Source: an uncultured Sulfolobales archaeon
GTDB lineage: Archaea; Thermoproteota; Thermoprotei_A; Sulfolobales; NBVN01
Assembly (NCBI GenBank): GCA_938017505.1
Contig: CALIKV010000025.1
Span: 1-33,526 of the forward strand
Direction of reading: 5' to 3'
Length of the DNA stretch: 33,526 bases
Shown: positions 21,144-29,159 of the stretch, one piece after another
How the letters are laid out: each line of letters starts with the position of its first letter
Numbering within the stretch: the stretch's first letter is position 1
Program-made: the position numbers and the translations under genes
The notes under the pieces: generated by a model
What the model saw: the letters and a program-made list of their open reading frames with translations, nothing else
Database searches by the model: none
Told to the model about the DNA's origin: nothing

Positions 21144-21917
21144 TTACTTCCTGCCTGACTCCTCGCTTAACTCCTTCAACAGCTTCATGTACTCCTCCTT
21201 CTTAGTTCTCTTTATGAACTCTCTGTTGGAGTGCTCAATGACCTTCTCTAACAGTTGGTCCTCGTAGGGAACCCCTACAAACTCCACCTCCCCGTTAATC
21301 GCTATAGTTGGGACGGACATAACCCCGTAGTTATCCGCTACGTCGGGATTCTCGTAAGCTTCTATAGTGTTAGTCGTTATCATCCTGCTGCCGGACTTGA
21401 AGGACTCGAAAGCGAACATGTTGGCTAGTAAAGCCGCGTAGGGACAGTACGGGCATGTTGGAGTCACGATCACATCCACCTGAACACGTCCCTTGAGCTC
21501 TGATATCTCTTTGATTGACCGCTCACTTAAACCGGAGTCGCCTGTGCTTAGACGTATCACTGTCTCTATTAAACCCCTTATCTCCTCACCCGCCGGCATT
21601 CCAGTATATCTAATGAGGCCGTCAATCATGACCACAGTAGGTACTCTAGCGATGTTGTGCTTCCTGAAGAGGCCTGCTTCGTCAGCCTCCCTCCTGATGA
21701 CCATGTGTCTTATCAAGTTAGACCCACGGGCTAGGGGGCTAGCGTTCGACAATATCTCCATGAGTCTCACAGTGTTAGAGCAGTACCTACACTTACTATC
21801 AATAAACGTGAGGACCTCGACAGGCTCCTTCATGTCCTTCAACGTCGACTCGAGCTCCTCTATGTCTTCCTTGCTTAAATCGACTTTGAACATCTCGTCG
21901 ATCCACTCATACCCCAT
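21144..21917 (-). CDS. Protein disulfide oxidoreductase with two thioredoxin folds (PDO)
   Basis: Cytosolic enzyme of hyperthermophiles that makes, breaks and rearranges disulfide bonds and can act in a thioredoxin-reductase-like chain. The 257-residue product has two Trx-fold units with active sites C43-R-Y-C46 (FIDSKCRYCSNTV) and C155-P-Y-C158 (VTPTCPYCPYA), each followed by the cis-proline turn (ARVPTVVM; MSVPTIAI). The C-terminus is a basic helix. It is convergent with nrdJ, whose C-terminal CYTC pair needs such a donor. Divergent from a small gene across a 65-nt shared promoter space. Confidence 0.93.
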   Translation of the reverse strand: MGYEWIDEMFKVDLSKEDIEELESTLKDMKEPVEVLTFIDSKCRYCSNTVRLMEILSNASPLARGSNLIRHMVIRREADEAGLFRKHNIARVPTVVMIDGLIRYTGMPAGEEIRGLIETVIRLSTGDSGLSERSIKEISELKGRVQVDVIVTPTCPYCPYAALLANMFAFESFKSGSRMITTNTIEAYENPDVADNYGVMSVPTIAINGEVEFVGVPYEDQLLEKVIEHSNREFIKRTKKEEYMKLLKELSEESGRK

Positions 21918-21982
21918 CCATACACCCCCTTAATTTTTAGAGGTTCTTCAATTATAAGCTTGGTTTACCTTACTTAGCCTGG

Positions 21983-22399
21983 ATGAGGTTAGTGACTAGT
22001 AACGTCAGGAGGTTCCGCGGGTACTGCTTCCAGGAGAGGATATGCTACCGTTGCTCGGTAGCGGTAGACCTGGAGAGAAGGACTTTAACCATACGCTTAG
22101 GGCCCGGGGTGATGGGGGTCCTTATTAAGACGAGGGGGGAGCCATCCCTGAGGACTCTGAGCTCCTTGAGCAGACTTAAGGGTGTTTGGAGCTTGAGCAT
22201 CGACCTACGCAGTATTGAGTCCGTCAGGAAATATCAGGTCAGTGGCGGGAGGGATCTTAAGGAGTGCTTCAAAATCGAAGCTGAGGGGAACCAATCGATT
22301 GTGGAGATAACTTATGGACGTGGCATGGAAGTGAGAATCCTGTTAAGCGACAACGACGCTGTTAGACTTAACAGAATCCTCACTGAATCACGCGGCTAG
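21983..22399 (+). CDS. Hypothetical protein
   Basis: A 138-residue protein from ATG 21983. The N-terminus is basic and has two cysteine pairs in short distance (GYCFQERICYRCSV), followed by beta-like segments (TLTIRLGPGVMGVLIKT, SIVEITYGRGMEVRILLS). It is transcribed toward, and ends ten nt from, the rps19 stop. No family recognised. Codon use matches neighbours and the frame fills the space fully, so I regard it as a real gene. Confidence 0.65.
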   Translation: MRLVTSNVRRFRGYCFQERICYRCSVAVDLERRTLTIRLGPGVMGVLIKTRGEPSLRTLSSLSRLKGVWSLSIDLRSIESVRKYQVSGGRDLKECFKIEAEGNQSIVEITYGRGMEVRILLSDNDAVRLNRILTESRG

Positions 22400-22409
22400 G
22401 CCTTCAGAG

Positions 22410-22883
22410 TTATTTCATAGCTACGTACAGTGTCGAGCGGGTTGCTTTAAGTCCTGGCTCGCCGTGCTTGACGTGCTTGGTTGTTATAGCGTACTCGCCG
22501 AGGAAGTGCCCTATCATCTCCGGGACTACCTTAACTGGCACGAATTCTTTGCCGTTGTGGACTTCAATCGTTAATCCAACCATCTCAGGCAATATTATCA
22601 TGTCCCTTACATGAGTCCTTATTCGCGCGTTCTTGCCTTGAGACATAAACTCCCTGGCCCTCCTAACCTCCCTCAACAACTTCATCCTAGGGGATTCATC
22701 CAAGCCGTACTCCCTCTTCCGGCGTATTATCTCTGTCGAGGACTCCCTCAACAGGGATCTCCTAGCCCTAGCTGGTAACAACTGAAGTAATTGATCCATA
22801 GACATGTTTAGGAGCTCCTCCAAGGTCCTACCCCTATATCTGAACTTCCTCCACTCAGGCGGGATCTCCACACCTATCGACAT
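22410..22883 (-). CDS. rps19: Small ribosomal subunit protein uS19
   Basis: 30S subunit head protein contacting 16S rRNA and S13. The 157-residue archaeal-length form has the N-terminal extension with [20 protein letters not shown] and the conserved core [38 protein letters not shown] and [23 protein letters not shown] 22883 follows GGTGTAAGTG. It stands alone here rather than in the usual L2-S19-L22 ribosomal operon, which is common in Thermoproteota. A TATA (minus-strand GATTTTTAAGC, 22916-22926) lies upstream. Confidence 0.96.
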   Translation of the reverse strand: MSIGVEIPPEWRKFRYRGRTLEELLNMSMDQLLQLLPARARRSLLRESSTEIIRRKREYGLDESPRMKLLREVRRAREFMSQGKNARIRTHVRDMIILPEMVGLTIEVHNGKEFVPVKVVPEMIGHFLGEYAITTKHVKHGEPGLKATRSTLYVAMK

Positions 22884-22973
22884 CACTTACACCAAAGACT
22901 AAGAGGATCAAGAGCTTAAAAATCTCGCTTTGGAAGAGGGCTTAAGAGCCCGCTAGTATTCACAGTAGTAGGG

Positions 22974-24056
22974 TTAATCCTTGGTCGGGAGGATGTTTTC
23001 CAAGCGTTTCTTCGCCTTGAGTATCATGTCACTCCCCACCGTGAGGGTCTCCCCTCCATCAACCAGTATCTCATCATTCAGGATAACTGTCTCTACCTCC
23101 AGGCTACCTTCGGTCACGGCTCTAGCTATCTCATCCAGGTTCCTGGGCGGTGGCCAGCCCGGCGGTTCTGAGGTGTTCATCATCACTAGGTTCGTCTTCA
23201 GCCCACGTTCCAGCGGTCCTACGTCTCTCAACCCTATCAGTGACGGATTCCTAACGGTCGCCGCGTAAAGCACATCTAACGGGTGTCTGGAGGTCCTGTA
23301 GGAGACCTCCCTAACAACGTCCACCATACTGTAGGAAGGTCTCACACCTATGCCTAGACCCTCCTCGGGTTGCCAGCGGCCCAGTTGAGGTCCCCACCTG
23401 ACGACTTTATTACTGGAGCCGCTTGAGGGGTTAATGTGAACGACATCTAAATCAGCCACGTCCTCGGCGTTACCGCCTACGACGAATACCTTAAGACCGT
23501 AATTCCTAGCCAGCGCTCTCACGTCCTTGCTTAACTCCCCACAGGCGGCGATTCCTGCAGAGATGCCCTCAACCTTGCCGTGCCATCTGTTAAGTAGTAA
23601 ACGCAACTCGTTCTCAGGGGTGAAATCCTCTAAGCCGCAGTTAAGGGGAGGGGCTAGAACCGCGCTAAGCCCTAGGTCATGAACAGCCCTAGCTACTTCA
23701 TCGAGGTATATGTCGATTATCAGAGCTGTTGTGACCCCTCTAGAAATAAGCTCCGTCAACCCCATCGTGGCTAGGAAGTACATATCTGTTCTAGTGAGTC
23801 TTCTCAAATAGTCGAGGTGCGCGCTTAGATCCTGTAAGTCCTTCCCATACCTCAGCGGATATAGAGAGAGGTTAGTGAACGCGGAGTTGAAACCGGGTAT
23901 TACCAACCTCTCCCTACCAGTCACTAGCAACTCAGGATATCTAAACTCCTCCGGCGGCTCCCCCTCATCCACGTAGACCACCCTACCATTATCCAAGAAC
24001 ACAAACCCCTTACTTATTAAGGTCTTCTCCTTTATCGAGAACGTCAACACTGACAC
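22974..24056 (-). CDS. Amidohydrolase-like pseudoenzyme
   Basis: A 360-residue homologue of AtzA/TrzN/SsnA-type amidohydrolases that has lost the metal site. The opening strand GRERLVIPGFNSAFTNLSLY corresponds to the usual VIPGFVNAHTHLPM with both His gone; ELISRGVTTALII follows; the later His and Asp (HAxE, GTD) positions read VGGNAED and GIGVRPSYS. The C-terminal part is well kept (YAATVRNPSLIGLRDVGPLERGLKTNLVMMN; VETVILNDEILVDGG). The gene starts 30 nt after uridine phosphorylase and is probably cotranscribed. A nucleoside- or base-related binding role is conceivable but is inference only. Confidence 0.75.
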   Translation of the reverse strand: MSVLTFSIKEKTLISKGFVFLDNGRVVYVDEGEPPEEFRYPELLVTGRERLVIPGFNSAFTNLSLYPLRYGKDLQDLSAHLDYLRRLTRTDMYFLATMGLTELISRGVTTALIIDIYLDEVARAVHDLGLSAVLAPPLNCGLEDFTPENELRLLLNRWHGKVEGISAGIAACGELSKDVRALARNYGLKVFVVGGNAEDVADLDVVHINPSSGSSNKVVRWGPQLGRWQPEEGLGIGVRPSYSMVDVVREVSYRTSRHPLDVLYAATVRNPSLIGLRDVGPLERGLKTNLVMMNTSEPPGWPPPRNLDEIARAVTEGSLEVETVILNDEILVDGGETLTVGSDMILKAKKRLENILPTKD

Positions 24057-24086
24057 GTTATTTATTAATATCTTGACCGTGATACG

Positions 24087-24938
24087 TCACCTCGACCTCG
24101 AGAACCACTCGTTGATCAACCCGGCCGTCAAGTACTTCTTACCTCTCTCCTCTCTCAAGGCATCCCACTCCCTCAGGATTCTCACGGCCTCGTTCGCAGT
24201 TCTAACAGCGTCCTCGACACCGGCTCCCGGGGCGAACTCGTCGGTCACTCTGTTGGCTATCGCAGCGCAGACAGCGCCTCCCCTACCCCCGTATATGTTT
24301 GTTAACGTGAATATCGTTGCGGCCTCCATCTCAAAGTTAAGCACGTTTATTTCTGAAAGCCTTATGTGTATGTCTGACCACTGCCTTGGGAGGTAGTTTC
24401 TGAAGCCCGGCCTCCCCTGCCCAACGTAGAATGAATCGCTGCTGGCGGTGATGCCTACGTGATACCTGAGACCGAGTCCTTCAGCTGCCTCAATTAACGC
24501 TAGAAGTACTTCATACGACGCTACGGCGGGGTACTCAGGCCTCACGTACATCTTGCTGACCCCCTCATACCTGACAGCGGCTGTTGAGATCACTAGGTCG
24601 CCCAGTCTTATGTCCCTCCTCAGAACCCCTGTAGTGCCGACCCTCACAAACGTGTCAGCGCCGACTCTGAATAACTCCTCCACAGCTATCGCAGTCGCCG
24701 GACCGCCTATCCCTGTTGAGACAGCAGCGATGTCAACCCCCTTATACCTGCCTACATAGGTTAGGTATTCCCTATGAGAGCTGAGCTCCCGGTACTCATC
24801 CCAGAACTTAGCTATTAAAGGCACTCTCCCAGGATCCCCAGGAAGTATGACGTACCTCGGCAAATCGCCTGGTTTCACCCCTATATGGTACTGTCTGCCG
24901 GACTCATCCACAGGATTCGACGCGGACCTAAACCCCAC
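24087..24938 (-). CDS. udp: Uridine phosphorylase (nucleoside phosphorylase family)
   Basis: Cleaves uridine (and possibly other nucleosides) with phosphate to base plus ribose-1-phosphate in nucleoside salvage. In 283 residues: phosphate-binding ILPGDPGRVPLIA, TGIGGPATAIAVEELFRVGA, FVRVGTTGVL and the ribose-binding NFEMEAATIFTL, as in the PNP/UDP family. SEINVLNFEMEA and the insertion GQGRPGFRNYLPRQWSD suit the uridine phosphorylase branch, but purine specificity cannot be excluded. Start GTG 24938 with GGTGGTCTGA before it; a minus-strand TATA (TTAATAATTTC near 24980) serves it and the following pseudoenzyme. Confidence 0.88.
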   Translation of the reverse strand: MGFRSASNPVDESGRQYHIGVKPGDLPRYVILPGDPGRVPLIAKFWDEYRELSSHREYLTYVGRYKGVDIAAVSTGIGGPATAIAVEELFRVGADTFVRVGTTGVLRRDIRLGDLVISTAAVRYEGVSKMYVRPEYPAVASYEVLLALIEAAEGLGLRYHVGITASSDSFYVGQGRPGFRNYLPRQWSDIHIRLSEINVLNFEMEAATIFTLTNIYGGRGGAVCAAIANRVTDEFAPGAGVEDAVRTANEAVRILREWDALREERGKKYLTAGLINEWFSRSR

Positions 24939-25036
24939 TCAGACCACCAATCCTATATTGCTCACCGAACTTAATGAAATTATTAAGGAATTCGCGAGTG
25001 ACCACCTTAATGAGGAGATAACGCTACGGTGTAGGT

Positions 25037-26068
25037 ATGATAAGCCACGCTGCAATGCACTTAAGTGTTGAAAATGCGTGTTCTCAGATGGTGAGTACAG
25101 CGGTGTATAAACCGCCTAACCCTCTGGAAGTGCCGAGGTTCGCAGGCATCAGGACTTTTTGGCGTTTGCCGTACTTAAAGGAGATACCCAGAGGCGTGGA
25201 CTTTGCAGTAGTCGGCATACCCTTTGATACGGGGGCGTCATATAGAGTTGGGGCGAGATACGGGCCTGAAGCGATCAGAAGCCAGTCTCTTATTCTGCGT
25301 TCCCACAACCCTGTCCTAGGCATTAGTCCCTTCGAGTACTGCTCGGGGATAGACTATGGGGATCTCCCAGTGGTCCCAGGATATATTGAAGATTCGTACA
25401 AGAGAATCGAAGAGGGTCTTTCCACAATTGTAGGGGAGGGAGTGATTCCAATAGCCTTGGGGGGCGATCACTCGATAACCTTAGCAGAGCTTAGGGCGAT
25501 AGCGAGGAGACACGACCCTGTAGCACTAGTACAGTTCGACTCCCATACAGATACTGACCCGAATTACTATGGACACAAGTATAACCATGGGACTCCATTC
25601 ATAAGAGCTACGGAGGAGGGACTTCTTCTAGTCGACCGTTCAATTCAAGTCGGAATAAGGGGTTCCACGTATTCAAAGGATGAGATAGATAAAACAAGGA
25701 GGCTTGGATTCGAGGTTATAACGGCTGAGGAGATATATAGGCTTGGAATCAAAGAGGTAGCGCGGAGGATTCAAGGACGTGTAGGAGACGCCAAAGTTTT
25801 TGTGACGTTTGATATCGATTTCGTGGACCCCGCATACGCTCCTGGAACGGGCACGCCAGAAGTTGGAGGTCCAAGCAGTAGGGAAGCGTTGGAGTTAGTG
25901 CGGGAAGGTCTGAAGGGATTAAATTTTGTAGGCTTTGACTTGGTGGAAGTCTACCCTCAATACGATCCCGGCTTCATCACCGCACTTCTAGCAGCAAACA
26001 TAGTCTTTGAGTTCATATCGTTAATTGGTTTGAATAAGATGCAACTAATGAGGATGGTCTCCAGGTAG
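25037..26068 (+). CDS. speB: Agmatinase / guanidino-acid ureohydrolase
   Basis: Binuclear manganese ureohydrolase that releases urea from agmatine or a related guanidino compound. Metal ligands are all present: GGDHSITL, QFDSHTDT and TFDIDFVDPAYAPGTGTPE. The N-terminal YKPPNPLEVPRFAGIRTFWR and the overall 343-residue length resemble bacterial agmatinase/guanidinobutyrase and guanidinopropionase proteins more than the shorter archaeal SpeB, so transfer from Bacteria is possible. Start is ATG 25037 (GGTGTAGGT before it), with ATG 25088 as a good alternative just before the conserved part. Codons look somewhat richer in A/T than in the neighbours (not measured). The substrate is not fixed by sequence. 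Confidence 0.85.
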   Translation: MISHAAMHLSVENACSQMVSTAVYKPPNPLEVPRFAGIRTFWRLPYLKEIPRGVDFAVVGIPFDTGASYRVGARYGPEAIRSQSLILRSHNPVLGISPFEYCSGIDYGDLPVVPGYIEDSYKRIEEGLSTIVGEGVIPIALGGDHSITLAELRAIARRHDPVALVQFDSHTDTDPNYYGHKYNHGTPFIRATEEGLLLVDRSIQVGIRGSTYSKDEIDKTRRLGFEVITAEEIYRLGIKEVARRIQGRVGDAKVFVTFDIDFVDPAYAPGTGTPEVGGPSSREALELVREGLKGLNFVGFDLVEVYPQYDPGFITALLAANIVFEFISLIGLNKMQLMRMVSR

Positions 26069-26211
26069 GCCTATGATATCCTAGTTAGGTTCTACTAAGC
26101 ATCAAAGTTCGATGACCTCCTACGTTGGTTTTTATCAACCCCTCACGCCAACACGCTTAAACACCTGGCAAGAATGGTTGTCGATAACCGGGTTGAAAGC
26201 GTTAAGGGATG
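26069..26211. other. Intergenic, no gene seen
   Basis: Space between the ureohydrolase and tRNA-Ala genes. A plus-strand frame here runs into the complement of the tRNA gene and translates it as the well-known false peptide RPGFEPGASRLQ, so it is not a gene. No attachment-site duplication of the tRNA end is visible within the window. Confidence 0.5.
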
Positions 26212-26288
26212 TGGTGGACCGGCCGGGATTCGAACCCGGGGCCTCTCGGTTGCAAGCCGAGCGCTCTTCCAGGCTGAGCTACCGGCCC
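26212..26288 (-). tRNA. tRNA-Ala (anticodon TGC)
   Basis: A complete 77-nt cloverleaf including an encoded CCA. Acceptor GGGCCGG pairs with CCGGTCC and contains the G3-U70 pair that identifies alanine tRNAs; D arm GCTC/GAGC, anticodon stem CTCGG/CCGAG with loop CTTGCAA (anticodon TGC), T stem CCGGG/CCCGG with TTCGAAT, discriminator A. No intron. A TATA element on the minus strand at about 26312-26325 precedes it and faces the CDF gene promoter. Confidence 0.97.
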
Positions 26289-26310
26289 GCCAATAAATGA
26301 TTAAGCTAAG

Positions 26311-26325
26311 GAAAAAATATAAAAG
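26311..26325. promoter_or_regulatory. AT element shared by tRNA-Ala (-) and CDF transporter (+)
   Basis: aaaaatataaaag can be read as TATAAAAG on the plus strand (start predicted near 26345, just ahead of the transporter) and as CTTTTATATTTTT on the minus strand (start predicted near 26292, just ahead of the tRNA). One element appears to serve both genes. Confidence 0.5.
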
Positions 26326-26357
26326 AATTCGTAGGGTTTCTTAATTCGTTGGTAGTG

Positions 26358-27233
26358 ATGTGCTCGGATAGACGTAGGACCGCTGGGCTTAGGGAAGGCT
26401 TTATCTCTATCTCAATCAACACGTTACTATTCCTTGCAAAGTACTATCTTGGCGTGAGTCATAACTCAATCGCCGTCGTAGCCGACGCCGTCCACACCCT
26501 CTCAGACATAGTGACCTCTGTTGTGGTTGTAGTCGGCTTCTGGGTTGCGTATAGACCCCCTGATCACGAGCACCCGTTTGGGCATGGGAGGGCTGAGCAG
26601 ATAGGCGCTATTGTGGTGGGGACCCTGCTGGGCGTTGCTGGCTTTGAATTCCTCATGAGTAGTTACGGGAAGCTGATGTCAAGGGAGGCCCTGACCTTCA
26701 GCTGGTTTTTAATAGTGGTTCTACTGTTCTCATCAGTGGTTAAGGAGTTGTTAGCTAGGTGGGCGTTAAGGCTGGGCAGGATGTATTCCTCGCAGTCCAT
26801 AGCGGGGGACGCGTGGCATCACAGGAGTGACGCGATTGCCACTGGGCTGCTTGCTGTGGGGGTTTTAATCGGCAGTGACTACTGGTGGCTTGACGGCGTC
26901 TTAGGGATGATGATCTCGGTGTTGATAATACTCACATCGATAGAGATAGTGTTAAGTACCTCTAGGGAGTTGCTGGGATTATCCCTGTCGAAGAAGGATG
27001 TGGATGTGATCACGGATCTAGTGAAGGGCGCGGCACCGTTAATCAAGGACGTACATCACATACACGTACATAGGTACGGAGACCACGTGGAGGTCTCGCT
27101 GCACGTGAGGTTGCCTAGGGAGATAAGCCTCGACGAGGCTCACAAAAACGCGGACAGCGTAGAGAGGACTATCAGGGAGAAGCTTGGGTGGGAGGCAACC
27201 GTTCACGTGGAGCCTGTGAGGGGAGAGGACTAG
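26358..27233 (+). CDS. Cation diffusion facilitator (CDF) metal efflux transporter
   Basis: Membrane antiporter exporting divalent metal (Zn, Fe, Co, Mn or Cd type) in exchange for protons. About six helices in residues 10-205, with metal site residues in VVADAVHTLSDIVTS (helix 2, D..HTLSD), HPFGHGRAEQIGA and AGDAWHHRSDAIAT (helix 5, D..HHRSD); a C-terminal cytoplasmic domain with HHIHVHRYGDHVEVSLHVRL. The HxxxD/DxxxD pattern suits the FieF-like group, but specificity is uncertain. ATG 26358 is chosen because GGTAGTG precedes it; TTG 26349 is also possible. Its last 62 nt overlap the convergent tiaS gene. Confidence 0.92.
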   Translation: MCSDRRRTAGLREGFISISINTLLFLAKYYLGVSHNSIAVVADAVHTLSDIVTSVVVVVGFWVAYRPPDHEHPFGHGRAEQIGAIVVGTLLGVAGFEFLMSSYGKLMSREALTFSWFLIVVLLFSSVVKELLARWALRLGRMYSSQSIAGDAWHHRSDAIATGLLAVGVLIGSDYWWLDGVLGMMISVLIILTSIEIVLSTSRELLGLSLSKKDVDVITDLVKGAAPLIKDVHHIHVHRYGDHVEVSLHVRLPREISLDEAHKNADSVERTIREKLGWEATVHVEPVRGED

Positions 27234-28590
27234 AATTGAAGTAGATCCACTTACTTATCAACGGCTTACTGCAGTCACTCACCCTGCCCACTCTAGACTC
27301 AGGCATGACTAAGTGCTTGACAGCAATGTCCCTAGGTCTGTACGCACGTCTCTCAAGGTCCCTTGCGAGCTTAACAACCTCCTTAGAAAGGCTCGTCGAT
27401 TTAAACCCGCATTTCGGGCATTTCCACCCCTTACTCCTCCCTGAGGACTTCATCCTATGACCACAGACAGGGCATTTAGGGTTAACGTAAGTCTCGCTGG
27501 CCAGCTCGAGGACCTCGAGGAAGTCGGAGTGGACGACGACACCGCGTCCCTCCCAGTATTTACCTCCACCGCATACAGTGATTAAATCGCCGGTCATCAG
27601 CCTTCCCGCCACTTTATTCAGGCCTGTCTCTTTGAAGAAAACCGCCCACAACCTGGCCTCCGAATCCCGGTCACCGAGCTTCACGAGCACGTCACCCCCT
27701 GGAAGAACCAGGGGCTTGCCAACCACCCTAGCTCTCACACAGCCTGTCTGGTAGGGTTTGAAACACTCTAAGCATCTCTCCACATGGTGCGCGTTGACTG
27801 CCTGGTTCGTCTTATATATAACCCATCCCTCGTAGCTCTCGCAGACCCTTAACATGTTGAAGGCCCTCACCAGCGCCTCAGGATCCTCACCCCTCAACCC
27901 CAGGAGCACTGGGTTAGGTCCTGAGGGCGTGATGAGGAGTTCGCCGCTCTCGTAGTCGTAGTTGAGGAACGTGTAGCTACGTAGACTCTCGTCCATCACC
28001 TTAACGGACTCTCCATCAACACACCTCTCAACCGAGTGTTCCCCTCCAGCCCTGCCAGCCCTGTAGGACAGTAACTCGTATGTGCATTCCCTTAAGTGTT
28101 TAGAAGCGCCCATAGCAGCTAACGCACCTATTAAGCCTCTCGAATAACCTAGAGGAACCTCCAGAGAGCCTTCCAAGGTTTTAATCACCCCTAGCACGTA
28201 ATCTCTATGCACGTAATCGCTCAACGCCTTCACGTAGAGCCGTCCTAGAGCCTCAGGGACCTCCCCATAGAGGAGGGCCACCCCCGGCTCAGCACCTGCG
28301 CCTCTAACGTCAGCAATATAGGACGTGACCTCTTTAAGAACTATCTCCCTAAGAGACTGTGCCTCACGTTCACGTAGCTTGACCGCGAAGGAAAGCGCGG
28401 CGTTACCCCTGGTCTTGAACGGGATCGTGGGGTTCAGCCGTATTAAAACAGGGTAATCGCTGAAAACGGCTTGAGGGATCTGGTTGATTATGCTTCTTAA
28501 AACCCTAAAGGTTAAATGCGTTGTGCACCCCTGTGAGCCGGTGTCGATGTCGTCCAGCCCTATGTGGACGTTCTCGAGATCCTCACACAC
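27172..28590 (-). CDS. tiaS: tRNA(Ile2) 2-agmatinylcytidine synthetase TiaS
   Basis: Attaches agmatine to C34 of tRNA-Ile(CAU) using ATP so that it reads AUA codons; essential in archaea. The 472-residue product starts HIGLDDIDTGSQGCTTHLTF, continues with IRLNPTIPFKTRGNAALSF, SRGLIGALAAMGA, an OB-fold-like segment (AGRLMTGDLITVCGGGKYWE) and a zinc ribbon (CPVCGHRMKS ... KCPKCGF). GTG 28590 is the start. The final 20 residues (SSPLPSQAPRERLPPTQASP) lie opposite the end of the CDF gene and look unconserved. An agmatine-hydrolysing enzyme homologue is encoded about 1.1 kb away. Confidence 0.96.
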   Translation of the reverse strand: MCEDLENVHIGLDDIDTGSQGCTTHLTFRVLRSIINQIPQAVFSDYPVLIRLNPTIPFKTRGNAALSFAVKLREREAQSLREIVLKEVTSYIADVRGAGAEPGVALLYGEVPEALGRLYVKALSDYVHRDYVLGVIKTLEGSLEVPLGYSRGLIGALAAMGASKHLRECTYELLSYRAGRAGGEHSVERCVDGESVKVMDESLRSYTFLNYDYESGELLITPSGPNPVLLGLRGEDPEALVRAFNMLRVCESYEGWVIYKTNQAVNAHHVERCLECFKPYQTGCVRARVVGKPLVLPGGDVLVKLGDRDSEARLWAVFFKETGLNKVAGRLMTGDLITVCGGGKYWEGRGVVVHSDFLEVLELASETYVNPKCPVCGHRMKSSGRSKGWKCPKCGFKSTSLSKEVVKLARDLERRAYRPRDIAVKHLVMPESRVGRVSDCSKPLISKWIYFNSSPLPSQAPRERLPPTQASP

Positions 28591-28653
28591 TCCTCTTAAT
28601 GACCTCCCTACCAGTCACGGTAGGATATCCCTGCATTCAACGCGATTAAGTGC

Positions 28654-28908
28654 TCATGTAGCCTGAAGTGACCCTTTACCCTCAACCACTATCATTGTTA
28701 GGGTCGACCTAACGTTAGATATCTTCCTGATCTTACTGGAGATTATCTCCTTAAGGGTTTCTGTTGAGGGTGCTTTAATCTTTACGACTATGTCGTAGAC
28801 GCCGTAGACTATGTACGCCTCAGATATCCCTTCTATCTTAAGCAGCTCGTTCATCACTTCCTCCTCAGCACCTATGTTCGTGTTTATCAGGACTATTGCC
28901 TCAGGCAC
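28654..28908 (-). CDS. Stand-alone Lrp/AsnC-type RAM ligand-sensing protein
   Basis: An 84-residue protein made only of the effector-binding RAM domain of Lrp/AsnC regulators (EAIVLINTNIGAEEEVMNEL, GISEAYIVYGVYDIVVKIKA, VRSTLTMIVVEGKG), with no DNA-binding helix-turn-helix. Such proteins form octameric rings that bind amino acids and may modulate full-length regulators. I choose GTG 28908, after GGTGATGTTCGA and a TATA (minus-strand TTATTTAATT near 28925); a longer frame to 29037 adds unrelated sequence. Ends about 60 nt before tiaS in the same direction. Confidence 0.88.
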   Translation of the reverse strand: MPEAIVLINTNIGAEEEVMNELLKIEGISEAYIVYGVYDIVVKIKAPSTETLKEIISSKIRKISNVRSTLTMIVVEGKGSLQAT

Positions 28909-29159
28909 TCGAACATCACCAAGAATTAAATAATGCCTGGAGAATATAAATCTATTGTTTATCGCCGCAGCACCTCTCTTTCTGTAGTGGTTTAAAGTCC
29001 ATGACTTGTAAGTCGTTACGATCATGATGACGCCCACGCTTCAAGCCTAACATCACGTAGGTGGAGGTAATTAGCTGAGGGGAACCCAGCTTAAGAGAGC
29101 TCTTGCGTTTCGTAAGTAGGGAGGAGGGTGAGGTAGGTTGAGCGAGGACGTGAGCAAGC

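Noticed and set aside
24060-24073. TATA-like AT stretch before the amidohydrolase-like gene
   Set aside because: It is too close to the start codon to give a leader and the gene is most simply cotranscribed with udp.
26112-26300. Plus-strand 62-codon frame ending RPGFEPGASRLQ...LSYRPA
   Set aside because: It is the complement of the tRNA-Ala gene read as protein, a well-known annotation artefact; I considered an integrase remnant but saw no catalytic motif.
28909-29037. 43-codon N-terminal extension of the RAM protein
   Set aside because: TATA and GGTGATG lie inside it and the RAM fold begins right after GTG 28908.
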